Assembly (NCBI GenBank): GCA_015657535.1
Contig: JADHZB010001479.1
Coordinates: forward strand, 1 to 26,774
Origin: Nephromyces sp. MM_2019
Taxonomy: Eukaryota; Apicomplexa; Aconoidasida; Nephromycida
Length of the DNA: 26,774 nucleotides
Reading direction: 5' to 3'
Shown: positions 11,501-23,900 of the stretch, in pieces
Numbering within the stretch: position 1 is the first letter of the stretch
Layout of the letters: the number at the start of each line of letters is the position of its first letter
The notes under the pieces: generated by a model
What the model was told of the DNA's origin: nothing
What the model saw: only the letters and a program-made list of their open reading frames with translations
Databases searched by the model: none
Program-made: the position numbers and the translations under genes

Positions 11501-14203
11501 ACGTAAGGCTGTAACTGCATCTTTTCTCGAGCTTCTGCTTCGACTTCCTCCTGTCAAAAAAAAAAATCTTCAGATAAAATCCCTTCAAAATTCTTTTGCG
11601 AAAGATGAGTTTTATGACCCTTATCAATAAGTAGAGGTAGAAGTGATTCATCCGATTTACTTTGATATTTTTATACTGGAAAAAGAGCTAAAATCCAAAC
11701 TTAAGATGAAGAAGCAAACGGAAGCATCAAAACTACTAAAGAAAAAAAGGAATCAAATAAAAAAGAAACGGGAGAGCTCACCACGGAGAGGGTATTAATT
11801 GGGCTTCACCACACACACCGACGTACATACATATACCGACGCACACACATATACCGACACACGCAGATACACACACAAATCATGATGAAAGCCCATAAAA
11901 TTCAAGGAGAGTAGCTTTTTAAGTACACTTCATTTTAGTATTCCTCCAGAAACTCATAAAGCTTACATTTTAGTTTTATATCAAGCATACTTGCAGTCTT
12001 AGCACACAAAAATGATGCATTGAGCCACACAGAGAAGCTCATCAACTAATGAAGCTCAAGGCTACACGCAGCAAAGAGTAATAAAACTTTGAATTCAAAT
12101 TACTAATCAGCTGTATATATTCACAAAAACTTACGATAATTTTCTTAGCCTCCTTTTGCTTGCTATCATTCATAGCAGCTAAGACTTCCTAAAAACATAA
12201 AGGAGGAGTAGGCTTATAGGAAGAATGATGTACCTGCAGCTACTTGATGCTTTTTTTAAATTAAAAACATCTGGCATCGTTACAGATTTCACACACACAC
12301 AAAACCGGAAAAATTCACTCATTTATATTCCAAAAAGAGCTTGAAACAAAGAATAATAGTTTTAAGCAGTGCATAATGAAAAAAAACGGATAAACACACA
12401 AATTGTCAGAAAAAAAAGGAATTTTTTCGCAAAATTAAAAAAAAAACTCTTGAAGGCATATAAAAAATTGAGCAAACATAAAAAAAAAGTTACACCAATA
12501 AGAGCAGAAACATCTGCTCCCATACTGAAGATATGGCTTCAAGAAAAACAAAAAAAAAGCACACACATCAAGTATATGGCAAGCTGCTCACCCTCCAAGA
12601 CAAGCCTGTATAATCCGATATAAACTTCAACATGATAAAGTCAGCAATTTCATAAAAGGAAGATCAATACTAGCTTAGATACTCACCAAAATATCTTCGT
12701 CTTCTGAGATTCCTAACCTGTTCAATAAAAAATAGCGTGAAAATTCGCAAATCAATGGGGAAGCAAAGACGTCTATAAACACGAAATTCTCCCTTTCAAT
12801 GTAAAGAATGAGCAGATGCATAACACACACTACTTCAACAGGAGATTACCAGTGAAGATTAAACTCTAAAAATGCTAATATAGTGCAAATCTTCTGCTAA
12901 AACACGGTAGACACAAGGTCATATTCGTATATTAAAGTCATCTTCAAACTAAAGTGCGTGTATTCAGTGAAAAATCGCATAATGAAGGAGAAGCACGTAG
13001 TAGTAAATCCTTTGAACCCATGTAAAAGCAAATATATGCTATAGTGTGTGTGGTATATCAAATTTGGGGATAAAGCACTTTCATCATCAACATTAAAAGC
13101 ACGCAAACAGCTGCAATCTAACAGGGGAGTAGCCATCCTAATAGAGTATCTGGAGTGTTAAAGGTAGAAAAAAGGTGAAACTAACCCACTCTCTATAATC
13201 ATTACACTACGCTTTGAAGATTTAATAAAATGAGTATAGCTAATTTGTCTTTTGAAAAAGACACACAAATCAAAAGATCATAGCTGATTCTCAGTATTCT
13301 CGCATGAATGCACCTCATTTAAGCTTTAAGTTTCAAGTGAAACTTTGAAAAAAATTCTCACATTTCAATTCATCTTCAAAATGAATATCCAGGAGAGGAA
13401 ATGGAAAAATCACAAGAAAATCTCCTCTTCACCATATCAAATACTCTCTGGAGAAACACTTTATTATTCAACTTGCAAGAGAAAACCTCCTCTCTTCATC
13501 AACCTCCTATATACTTTCTCTCCAATATATAACTGGATACAGTGGAACACTGAAGGTCACCCTCTTCTAAACAGATCACATCAAACTTTCGTTTAAAGCT
13601 AAGCATATTCCGTAGAAAATGCCCTCAAAAAACTGCAATCCTTGCCTATATATCCTAATATTTATGCCTTGAGGTTTTATAAAACGCCATAGATGAGTCG
13701 AAAAGGAACAAGCCTACTTCGCAAAACATATCAGGGAGATTGTAAAACGCCTTAAAAAAAGCCAAACTGCTTTAGCTCTACCAGGTTTATAGCAAAAAAA
13801 GTAAAACATGAAAAATCCGGTAAAATTATAAATTTATGAAGCAGGAAATGATTTTAGAGGGGATTTTTCAGCTGAATCATTAAAAGTCTTAAAGTATATT
13901 TTCAATATAGTCTTTGCAAAAAATCTGCACCAAGACCTACCTTTGCCTCATCTTTGTAAAATCAATCTGATCTGGCATGGTCAAAGTTCCATCCATATCG
14001 AACATAAAACCCTTCAGTTTTGAAGGTGTAAACGGTAAAGTATCCATAATTCTTGTGAAAGATACACCAGAAAGTGAAGCGTACGGCACAAGACAACGAG
14101 AACGCTTAAAATTCGAATTCAAGGTGAGGGAGACCGAACCTAGACAAGAGGCAGATAGCCTTTTGAACGGCTGCGAATAGGCATGTCGAGGGAGAGAAAA
14201 CAT
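8576..14203 (-). CDS. HAD-superfamily hydrolase (phosphatase-like), 8 exons, 265 aa, complete
   Basis: A haloacid-dehalogenase-fold hydrolase, the class that usually removes phosphate from small metabolites through an aspartyl-phosphate; substrate unknown. Exons (minus): 13941-14203, 12687-12717, 12135-12188, 11494-11550, 10758-10829, 9695-9805, 9250-9322, 8576-8712. They sum to 798 nt with consistent phases and a TAG stop. Motif I FDMDGT (Asp69 nucleophile, Asp71), motif II LVTRNN (Thr153), motif III KRVKPHPE (Lys184), motif IV VGDHSQD (Asp209, Asp213), then AGTWTCLV as in subfamily I enzymes. The roughly 80 residues between motifs I and II are Glu/Lys-rich, consistent with a small helical C1 cap. 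Residues 1-53 are rich in Ser and Arg with no acidic residue, resembling a mitochondrial presequence; Met53 could start a shorter cytosolic form. ATG at 14203 is preceded in frame by GTG, not another ATG. Relatives include phosphoglycolate-phosphatase-like proteins of plants and bacteria. Confidence 0.93.
8841..8912. repeat. Four degenerate 18-bp tandem repeats
   Basis: Units begin at 8841, 8859, 8877 and 8895, each an 18-mer around GATTTGATGATTTC or TATGGAGTTGATGG. The last two copies are nearly identical. The array lies in HAD intron 7 (8713-9249). A related GAATTTGATGATTTG piece occurs alone near 9470 in intron 6. Confidence 0.7.
9806..10757 (-). other. HAD gene intron 5 (952 nt)
   Basis: Joins the exon ending in RNNYNA to the exon starting VDHLLG. 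The donor that keeps frame is GTTGGT at 10757. The more standard-looking GTAATA four bases further would create an immediate in-frame TGA, so it was not chosen. The interior holds CA-rich and CATA-rich stretches around 10600-10680 and no recognisable coding sequence. Confidence 0.75.
11806..11876. repeat. ~18-bp minisatellite, CA-rich
   Basis: About three units of the type ATATACCGACGCACAC, the first diverged (CACCGACGTACATAC), inside HAD intron 3 (11551-12134). They grade into plain CACACA on both sides. Confidence 0.8.
12718..13940 (-). other. HAD gene intron 1 (1,223 nt)
   Basis: Donor GTAGGT at 13940 and acceptor TTGAACAG ending at 12718. The junction AG|G makes the arginine before LGISEDEDIL and leads into a 31-nt exon. 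The interior has no conserved protein motif on either strand that I can recognise. Confidence 0.85.
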
Positions 14204-16200
14204 CACAATCCAGCTAATTAAAGAGGGAAAAGAATAAAAATTCTACCAAAAAAGGACGAGTGACTTTCAAATGATGACGGAGTAACAACATCAAAAAAAT
14301 AATCAATAATCATGAAATTGAAAAAAAGGATACTTCAGTGTCTCAATCAAGAAAGATAATCCCAGAGTAAGTATGTCAACCCTGAAACTGATTCTTCAGC
14401 ATTATAGAGCTGAGCATATCATTGCGATGTTTCAAACCTGCGAAGTTAAATTCACCGCTGCAAGCTGCGGTAAGGCTTATTTAATAACAAACACTATGCC
14501 CTATGGAATCGCATAAACTGAAAAACATGAAATGATAGATATAAAGCAACTTGGAACTACCTACTAACTACTTCTACAGCTACTTCAATCTTTTCGTGGC
14601 AGTGCTGCATAGTAACACCAAAGCTTTCTATGAAGTTATACTCCAAGTAATTACAAAAAAGTTATTAATAATCTCACACATCCGTCTTTTTAATTTCCCT
14701 AAATATATATTAATAGTAGATATTTTTCTAAAATGGTAGGTAGTAGTATCATATAATCATAATGCAGAAAGTACCAAGTCACTGCCCCTTGGTTGTACCA
14801 AAGGCGCTCTGAAACTGCTAAGAAAATGCAGCAGAGTAGCAGATTTTAATTGAATTGCTATAGTAAAATGATTTTATTAAATTATAATTTTCATCTTAAT
14901 TATTCTAATCATATTATTCTTAAAATCTTAAAAATATTTTTACAAGAAAAATGTTACCCGCTACACTCCATACATCGTGCTCATTTGTATCCCCATCAAG
15001 GCCGGGCTAAGCGGTGGAAGGAGAAGGGACGAAATCACTAGCAGCCAGCGACGATTTGCATTTGTTTTTTACTGCTATGTGAACCAGTAAAACTACCACA
15101 GAGGGCCGAGTATGAATCCACCAGCAATCGCTACTCATTTCACAAGCTACCGAAAAAATGAAGCCTCTACTTTGCTACCCCGAGCTTAGCAACAAATTCG
15201 CCACATACTTTTTCAGCTATTATAAAAGGCGACTAAAAAAGCCCCATATTTCCAGATATTTTTGCCGAAACTTCCAGTACACTAGCGAGTGAAGCCTTTG
15301 AAAATATCACACAATCTCCAGTGAAATCAGCAGGACTTCAAGACATTATTCTTAAACCTAAACAAATACATGAAACAAGCAAAACGCAAAGCAGTGTTTG
15401 TATTTAGTTTCGATGCTAGCTGTGTACGTGTGCCAGCTAAAGCTAGAAAACTAGAGGTTACTCAAAGGAGTTCTATGCGAATGCTTTGGGAGCATTATAA
15501 ACGCCAACCTCCTGCCGGCGCAGGTCTAACGCCTTTCATCATTTTATAGGCTACAAGGTCTTTGAGTCGTCTCTAATACATTCATACCTGGTGCTTGCAA
15601 CTATTCTGCGAACCCAAAACACTAACTCAAAGCGAAAAATCCTTACGTGCCAAAGTATTACGGGAATATTTCGATTTAAAACGCCTTCATTCTGCTATGG
15701 AGGTACTTTGGATACCTATAGTTTTAAAGTGCAACGAATTTCAACATATATCCGGATTTTCTCGCTAGCATTCCTACTCAAGGACTTGAGTTTTCATACA
15801 AGTTTCAAATTTTTTTTCATCCACGGTAATTTAAGTTTACCAAGGCTACCTCACCCTGCACTTTACCAGTTCACCTTTAGGAAAAAATAATGCAAACACG
15901 CGAGGAAACCAAGTTGCACAAGCCTCACGTTTGGTACCACGACAAGGGTACGTAGAATTAAAGCGAAGTGGAGTGCCAGACTTGAGGATTAAAGATAGAA
16001 ACGGAGTTAAAATATATCCCTCTACTTTCAGGGCTATTCGGAAGGACTGCCTTGTAGCGAGGTCAAATGTTGTCTTGTTTCAGCCTTTGGGGTAAGACTT
16101 CCAACATTCTGCATTGTCTATAAATGAGTGCCGGCGTTGACTTCGAAACGATTTGCAGAAATTTAATCTGCGACATTTTCTGCTACAGGGCCACATGGCT
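14204..16200. other. Spacer upstream of the HAD gene
   Basis: This is the first part of the roughly 6.8-kb interval between the divergently transcribed HAD and glutaredoxin-fusion genes. Promoters for the HAD gene should lie here, but I cannot point to a defined element. An open frame at 15591-15890 (99 residues) matches no family I know and shows no splice-supported extension, so it is not called. No tRNA or rRNA signature was seen. Confidence 0.55.
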
Positions 16201-16216
16201 GCGTAGATGGCACACT

Positions 16217-16494
16217 AATTTGGAACCAACTTGGCAATCTACCCCAAGCTTTGATCATGAGACCTAAGATTTACCGGTACTGAACATGAGCGCTACTGCT
16301 ACCACTAGTAGTAATAGCAATAATAATGATACAGATAATAATGATAATACTACTAAATTTGGAACCACCTTGGGAATCTACCCCAAGCTTTGATCATGAG
16401 ACCTAAGATTTACCGGTACTGAAAATGAGCGCTACTGCTACCAGTAGTAGTAATACCAATAATAATGATGCAGATAATAATGATAATACTACTA
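16217..16494. repeat. 139-bp tandem duplication
   Basis: Copy 1 is 16217-16355 and copy 2 is 16356-16494, head to tail. By eye they differ at about six positions and share the same internal GATAATAATGATAA-type trinucleotide tail. The close match suggests a recent duplication. No open frame spans it. Confidence 0.95.
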
Positions 16495-16560
16495 ATACTA
16501 CTAATACCAATAGTGCTAATGCTGCCACTACTAACACTCGCTAGCAGTAGCAGTACAATG
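16480..16560. repeat. Trinucleotide-rich tract (ACT/AAT/GCT)
   Basis: Runs such as ACTACTAATACTACTAATACC grade into GCTGCCACTACTAAC and AGCAGTAGCAG, with 3-bp periodicity. The tract continues the simple-sequence tail of the 139-bp duplication. No coding frame around it looks conserved. Confidence 0.8.
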
Positions 16561-19500
16561 ACAATAATTGTCCTTCGACGATGAAATTACGTATAAGCAA
16601 ACCTCGATTTGTTCTAGTTCTTTATTAGTGCTGAGTTTTTAGCTTATCTACGCTGTTTTCCTGAGATAAAGGAATTCAAATTGGCTGCAGCAGTTCTGAG
16701 CTATCAGCAGTTTCAGTTAAAGCATATCCCAATGGTTTCTTGTTGTACTGCAACCATTGCGTAGTAAAATTTCCGGGAAAAGCTGGCGATAGCAAAATGA
16801 ATTAAACGAATTTATAGGGCAACTTCCCGGAGGCAGACACCCTAAGGGCTTCTAGTACTATATAATTTGTATGACAATAACACTGTAAAGTTTGCTCTAT
16901 CATTTTTTCTCCGTGACTTTGTGTAGTATAATAATTTTATTTTTTTTTTTAAAGTACTAGACCTCTTAACAGAAGAAACGAATTTTTTTTATTGTAAATG
17001 AATCAAGCTTTCTTGCAAATTGTTGAGCAGATTTAGTCATCTTCTGTGGTGGCGATGCGATTTTCATCTCTTAGCTGATTTTAACAGCAGGAGTGTGATT
17101 CAATTATATCGAATTGTCGAAGGCGGTACGGCACAAAAAAGAAAGTGCGTCAGTATACTTTTGCATAATGAGGGTAATGCAATATACAGTTTAAATAAAT
17201 GCCAGTAATAGTCCTATCTTGGCTTTACGCTTATAACATCACGTATTTTCCCTATTCAATAATAAAAAAAGCCAGAAGTGGGCAAATTTGAATGAATCAT
17301 AGCTGGAGTTTCCGTGAAACTACACCTTGGAAACTCCGAATTAACCCGTGATTTTTTCCATATGAACCCATTCAATTTTATGTGTGCTACTTTTAGACAT
17401 AAATTAGCAGATAAATCTGCAATGAATAGTTTGTTTGTGCTCGTAAGTTAATACAACCATTTAGATTTCGCTTTCATGTCGAAATTTATAATTGGCTCAG
17501 TACTTAAAGTAGACTATGGCACATCATATCTAATACTCATTATGCTGTCGCCTGTAACTAATAAGCGATTTTTTTATATTTTTCATGCGGCTTTTTTTGT
17601 AAAAAGTAGCTTTGCTTTGTATTCCTGAATATTTGCATAGCTTTTTACCACCCAACATAAAACCTCGATATAAAACTTTTGCTTTGCCTCCTTATGAATA
17701 AATATAGTATATAAAGGCGTTTAATACATCTTTGTAAGCGCAAGCCAAAACATTTCATCGCATCATAATTACTTTTTCGCTAAGCTGAATCCAAGTAGAA
17801 GGACTTATACTGCACAATTTCCCTTTTGATACGCTATTTTTTAAGATCAAAAGCTTTGCTCATCAACAGATAAGTCGGTACTTGCTTACTAAAGTGATGC
17901 ATATGCAACTTTGGATTATTAATTTTCATTTTTTCAGGTTCTTTTAGCAAAGCAGCTCTATGCTGTTTTACACTTTAGTATAAGCTGCCTTGACCTAAGC
18001 GTCAGTAATAACTTTGCTATTTACCTCAGCATTGCTAACATAGGCAGAATAAATGATTGACTTAAATGGTAGGCTTATTTGAGTGATTATTCAATGCAAA
18101 ATTGCAAGGATGTGGGAACGATGTGGTTCTCGCTCAATATAACATAAAATCTAATTTCGGAGGAAAGCACTGCAAAAACACTCCAAACATGCCCATACGA
18201 TGAGATTATCAAAAGTTAGTATCAAATTTCGAAGCTTTTTCCGATTTTATTGTGCAACGCTTTGTAAGAAATTTTGCATTTCATCTTGTCCTCTATCTTT
18301 AGACAAGTAGTTGGGGCATGCACATGGTTTTTACCATGCCTCAAGACTTATGAGCCTCACTAAAATTATCCCTCAAGCTTTTTATTGGTGCTTCCATAAG
18401 AACATTAAATTTTGGCATTAGCTTACTCGGACAAATATCTGTACTTTAACGCAAAAAAACTCGCTCAAAAAATCTGCTGCCCGCACCGCCATATTCTTGA
18501 ATGAAATGACAACATGGTAAAAGTTCAAAGGTTTAGACTCAAAGGAAGGGATGGCTCCTCGGGAAAACTTCAACTTAGCGGTTTCCATTCAATGAAAGAT
18601 GTATACATTTGCGAACGCCAATGATCCCGCATAGTAGGTGCTGTGTGATATTTTCGTTTATTACCTGGAAAGTTGCATTTCTGGAAGCTCATTGAGGTAA
18701 GAAAACTCTTTATTTTTTCGTGAAATAGAGGCTGTTACGTAAAATTTGTTTATTTGATTTGCATCCGCGTTATGCAGTTGAAACAGGAGAATTGCTAATA
18801 CTTTCGCCTCGTTGGATTCTCACCTGTGTAAGCTAAAGCAACTAGATTAGCATGGAGAACTCGTACCAGCAGGGGCCTAAGTGATAATCACAGAGGTTGA
18901 TTTTACAAAACAAAAGAAATAAAAACGATAATACACATCTACAAAATAAGGGGAATACGGGTGCTTCGAAATTGTCCACATGGGTAAGGAAAAATTAGTT
19001 TTAGCAAAAAACCGGTATAAAAAGAGAATTTTACAGATAATAACTGCAAGAGGAGTGAGACTTACAAATTAAGAGTTTAGTAAGCATGATAGCGTGTAAG
19101 CAGAGTAGAGATTACAACGCTTGCTTCAAGCATCAGGAGGAAGCACAGTGCGTGCAACACAGCTGTTTCGCATAAGTTGAATGCCCCCAATTACTTCACT
19201 CACTTTCTGGCAGTTCCCAAGAATCTCGCAAAAAAGTAATCTCTTTACATCAGATTTACTCTGCTTTACATCCAGACTACTACCGAAAACAGGGTATATA
19301 CGCTATGCCGGCGTTAGGATTGCAACTTGTCTCAGGTGACTCCTTGAATATTTTTTCTAGTATAGCAGAAATCTAAATAAAGTAAGTCTAAAAGGCTAGC
19401 TGCTGCTTATGAAACTTGCTTTAAATAGGCAAGAATGGCTAATTTTTTTCATCTAACACGTATAAAAGTTTCAGGAACAGGGTACAAGCTTGAAATTTTC

Positions 19501-19740
19501 TTTGGAGCAGATCAGCCATGCTGGTGAAAAATCAGAATCAAGCAGCCTAGTCGATCCATAGGATATGCTTTTTGGACTGCATAACGAAGGGAACAACATA
19601 CAAGAGTTAACTAATGCACTTGCAGTAAATTTGCAGCATACAATCAACACATGCTGAAAAGAATCGCAAGACAGAGGACATGCAGCACAAACTTACCGCG
19701 TACTCATCCAAAAGGAAGAAGCCACCGCATCGCAAATCCT
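16561..19740. other. Long spacer without recognisable genes
   Basis: AT-rich DNA with many poly-A and poly-T runs. I found no conserved motif, splice-joined open frame, tRNA T-loop with a matching acceptor stem, or long repeat. Short open frames such as 17020-17208 look like chance. A non-coding RNA would not be visible to this reading. Confidence 0.5.
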
Positions 19741-20060
19741 CATTGTACCCACAGCACACACCTATCACACACACCTAGAAATACACAAAAGTGCCACACA
19801 TACCATGCAATACACAAAAGCTCCACACTCAGGAAGCAACAAACAAAAGTTGAACACAGTAACCCTTACCACAGACACACGTCAAAACACCCAAACTTTT
19901 ACCACACACACATGTGGAAACATCCAAACTTACAACACACACATCCACACCCACCAACACGCACCACGCAAACACATGCTCATCACACACTCACACGCAC
20001 CACACAAGCAGAGCGAATACACCCCAAGCGCATTGCATACACATTCACACGACGGGTTCA
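19741..20060 (+). repeat. CA-rich, strand-asymmetric low-complexity tract
   Basis: Dominated by CACA, CCAAAC and ACACCC on the plus strand with very little G or T. Loose repeats recur, for example ATACACAAAAG and CATCCAAACTT. Because stop codons are rare in such sequence, overlapping open frames of 61, 133 and 175 codons arise in different frames. They encode Thr/His-rich or Gln/Asn-rich strings and are probably not genes. Confidence 0.8.
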
Positions 20061-20961
20061 GCACCCGCCGCGCGCATCAGCAAAACAAGCACAGATTGAA
20101 CAAGAGCCCATATATGGGTACCTTCCGCAATTATCTTATCTACATTTCTGCGCGGTCCACCACCGCCCCACGAGTTAATATGTTACCATCACATCTTGCT
20201 GTATAGCGCGCGCGTGATAGTAAACAAAATTACTGTGCATATCCCAACTATAGTATATTCCCCTAACATTCCCAAGCTCTTTTGTTGCAGTAAATCGCCA
20301 ACAGACTATTCATAGGTAATAAAGACTCTTGTAAATTTGAGTGAAATTGCTCTGAAATTTGAAATGCTGCAGCGTAGGACTCGTTAAAATTGTTAATGTG
20401 GTTTTGCGCATGGATACTTTTGTGCTTGCGGGTCATATTGCGCCCTCCCCAGTTTATGTAAATGTAAGTTTTTCTGGGGGAGAAAATTAAGCTGGAGCAC
20501 AGTACCATTTGGAGACGAAGACACCTCGTTTGGTAAGCATATCAATACGCATGTATTTATGGGAAATTTTGCTACCTAAGACTCATTTTTTGCTCATTTT
20601 AGACTATGAGACTGCATTTTTTTCTGCAGACACATTGGCAGTAATTTCATCTGTCTCTCAGACTGGGTATCATCTTAGCGCTTCAGCATTTTCAATTTTT
20701 CGCTCAAGTAGTTTTTGTTTCAGCTCTTTTTGCTTTTATTCATCTGCTGCTTTTTTTGTCCCACTTTTAGCTGGTTCATTTGGTTAGTGAGAGTTGAGCT
20801 TGCCGTCTTTGCTTCTCCACGACATTATCCAATGTGCCCCAAATCCGTGCTTGCTGTTTAAGTTTTTCTGTAAGCAGCATGTTGTGGACTTAAGTTTGAT
20901 TTTTCGCGAAACCCCAGCATGAAGTAGAGAAACATTTTAGTGTTTTTTCTTGGCAGATATA

Positions 20962-23900
20962 ATGGGCAAGTCACTCAAGCGTGCAAAAGCGCATTCCTGC
21001 CAATCAAGATCCTCTGAAAATGTGCCAAAATCTACTGGTAAGCTATCAAAAGCCAACGCTGATCTGAATCAAGAGGAGAATGCTTCTGGTGGATGCAATG
21101 AACAGAATCACCCCTCAGCTTATTCTAAGGCTGGTCCTGGTACAAGGGTAGTTGCTACAGCTGGAAATGTAAAAGCCAGTACCCCACCGATGCCAGCCTC
21201 AGTAGTGCCCAGTAATGATAATCATAATACCGTTTCCGCTGTGTCTTCTTCGAACTCCAGTTTGTCAAAACCTACGAACTTTAAATCTTCATCATTAGAT
21301 GCTTCTGGTATTGAGTTCCAGGGTGATAAAGCCCCAGGATCGAATTACAATGCAAAGGTGGTCTTGGATGACCAATCAAAGCCAGGAAAAGTTTCTAGCG
21401 GAGAAGAAGGCATTGATGTTTCCAATAAGTTGAGTGTTTCTACCAGCAATTTTGATGAATTGAAAGAGAGCGGTAGCATAGTTGATTCTTTGACAATAGA
21501 TGAGGCCCAAAGTGGAAAGCCCTCTTCCGATGATGGTGTGAGCGTTGCTGAAAGTATGATACATACACACGAGACTGATGAAACTGCATCCGCAAATGAA
21601 CTACCCTCTCAAATGCAGGACCGTAAGATTGACCCGGCAGATTCAAGTTACTCCCGTAGTACTGCCTCATCAGTGGTAAAACCAGAAGTTTCTGCCTCCT
21701 ATAATACTGAGAATGAAGCAAGGACGAGTCTTCATTTGAAAGAGGGTGTAGAGGGATATAGTAATAGTACTTCGATACCTGCCAAGAGTGTTACCCAAAA
21801 TAACGAGAAAACCAGCTTATTCGCTCAATCTTTTGCCATTTTTAAGGAATACGAAGCGTTAAATGGTACAAAAAGCTCAAGCTCTAGTGATACTCCAGAG
21901 TCTCAAGCTAATAACCCAAATAACGTAGATATACCGTCTTTACAAGCCCTTCTTCGCACCAGTTTTCGGCAAGGAACGCATTTATTGACACACGAAGCAG
22001 CTACTGCTGAAACCAAATGTTTCGACGAGCAGAATGAGGAAGTATCAGAGAATGGGTGTCAAAACCAACTGGGTAAAAACAAGTCGTTTGTTGAGAACTA
22101 TTCTGTAGTATTAGAGCATGATTTGAACATGGATCAGATTAGTGCTTTAGATCATGCTTTTATAAAGCCTATTTTGGAAGCTGGTGTTGCTACTACTCCT
22201 GAACAGCCTGTAGCTGCTGGTACGACAGAACCATCATCTGATTTTACTTCCTCTAAAGACGCACTAGCCGAGGTGGGAGGGCATGACACCAGGGAAAAAC
22301 CTGGAAATATTCAACTGAATGATTCCATTAGTGTGCAAAGTGTATTTTTTTTTCCTGACCGATTTTGCAATGATTTTGATAAAGCTTGTGTGTCCCCGAG
22401 TGAAGCTAGTAGTAGCCTGGAGTTTGCAGAAGCTAAAGATATCACACATCACCCTCTCAACTCATCCTCATCAAATAACCTCCCAGAATTCTATCGACGT
22501 AATAAAAACACTGGAAGTCCTTTAGATGACTGCTCTCCAGAGGTTAAGCAGCCAGTTCCTCACTTGGACAATCAGGCTACAAGTAACTCTTCAAATGATG
22601 GATTTCTGAGGAAGGAGGCTGTGGGGGGGGTTCCTGCGGATTTAGAATCAATCAGTGCTTCAATCTCTTCTTTACCACAGGATGGCTGCGATATGCGAGG
22701 CGATTTACAAGGCACTTCACGAGGTCTTCCGGATAGCATTTTGGAGGATGTTTGCCTCGTTGAAGCTCCCTCTGAATTGCATTCATTTGGTAACGATTCG
22801 ACCATTTTGAATGCCTCAGGTAAGAAAAATAACTATTTTCTGCGATTTTGAGCTTTATTGTAGTTTAATCTTCTTGTGAATGCCCTTTTTTTCAATAGGT
22901 GAAGGCGCAACACACAAGAAAGCTAGTGAAGATCCGTCAAATGAGAGTCTGTTGGAAGAAATTGCTCCGGTGGGCTCCATTGAACTCGGTGATATTCTGA
23001 TCCACGACGACAGCGTGACTTCTTCCTGGGAAAATGTCAACACCCCTGGAGGTGTAGCTGATGTTAAAGCTTCTTCCGACGCAATTGATGTGATTTTAGA
23101 GATATCTTCTGACAGAAATATATTTAAGACTTCTCATGGAATGAATGATGTGCACAATTCTCCTGATGCACAAGCTTCTCAGGATGGAGATACCATTCCC
23201 TACTGCGCATATAATGAGGAAGAAAAGTATGAAAACGCTTACCTAAATGATGTAATGAAGAAGGAAAAAGAAGCGAAAAAAATTGTAGAAAAATGCGGGA
23301 ATCCCATGGTTTGTTCAGTAGCTGGTGTAGGTGCAGAGCAGAATGATGAAGCTACCTCATATGTGAACTGCGAACAAAAGACGGCTTTTTCTATTCAGCA
23401 AAAAAACGCTCACATCAATGTAGCCGAATACATTAGGGATAGTGTGCGTGTGTCTATTGCTGCGAATGAGCAAGCCCATTCGCATCAAGTCAAGGATCCC
23501 GTGAATCACGTTGATCTCAGCAGTTCCTGCTCTGGAAGTCGCTGCTCAGCTGAACTTCCTCCTTCTGCCTTCGTACATTCTTCAAGTACAGCAGCAGAAA
23601 ACACATCTTCAGCGTCTGTGCTATATGCTTCTTCGGAGCTTTATCCCTCAGTAGCTGTGGATAGCAGCACACACTCACTGCCACTTGGAGATGATGCACC
23701 AGAGTGGAGCTCTGGCCAGTTTTTTGTAAGGAAAAATGGTAAGATGCGATCTTCTGAGAAACCAAAGAGTGAAGCTATCCATGATATCGTACTCAATGAA
23801 GAAAAACCGCGTGAGTCTCAAACTACCTCTGGTGATCAGTTATCACCAAGCCAAATTTATGTTCATTCAGATACCCCTGTGTGTACTAATGTCGAAGGCG

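Noticed and set aside
20205..20220. GCGCGCGCG alternating tract, possible Z-DNA
   Set aside because: Only about nine bases long; too short to argue a function.
20392..20532. Possible coding exon upstream of the fusion gene (frame through DEDTSF joined at 20957)
   Set aside because: The frame is open and a donor GTAAGC exists at 20533, but there is no in-frame ATG and the composition is Cys/Trp-rich, unlike the rest of the protein. More likely 5' UTR or nothing.
20962..20979. N-myristoylation signal at MGKSLK
   Set aside because: Gly2 is present but position 6 is Lys rather than the usual small or hydroxyl residue, so support is weak.
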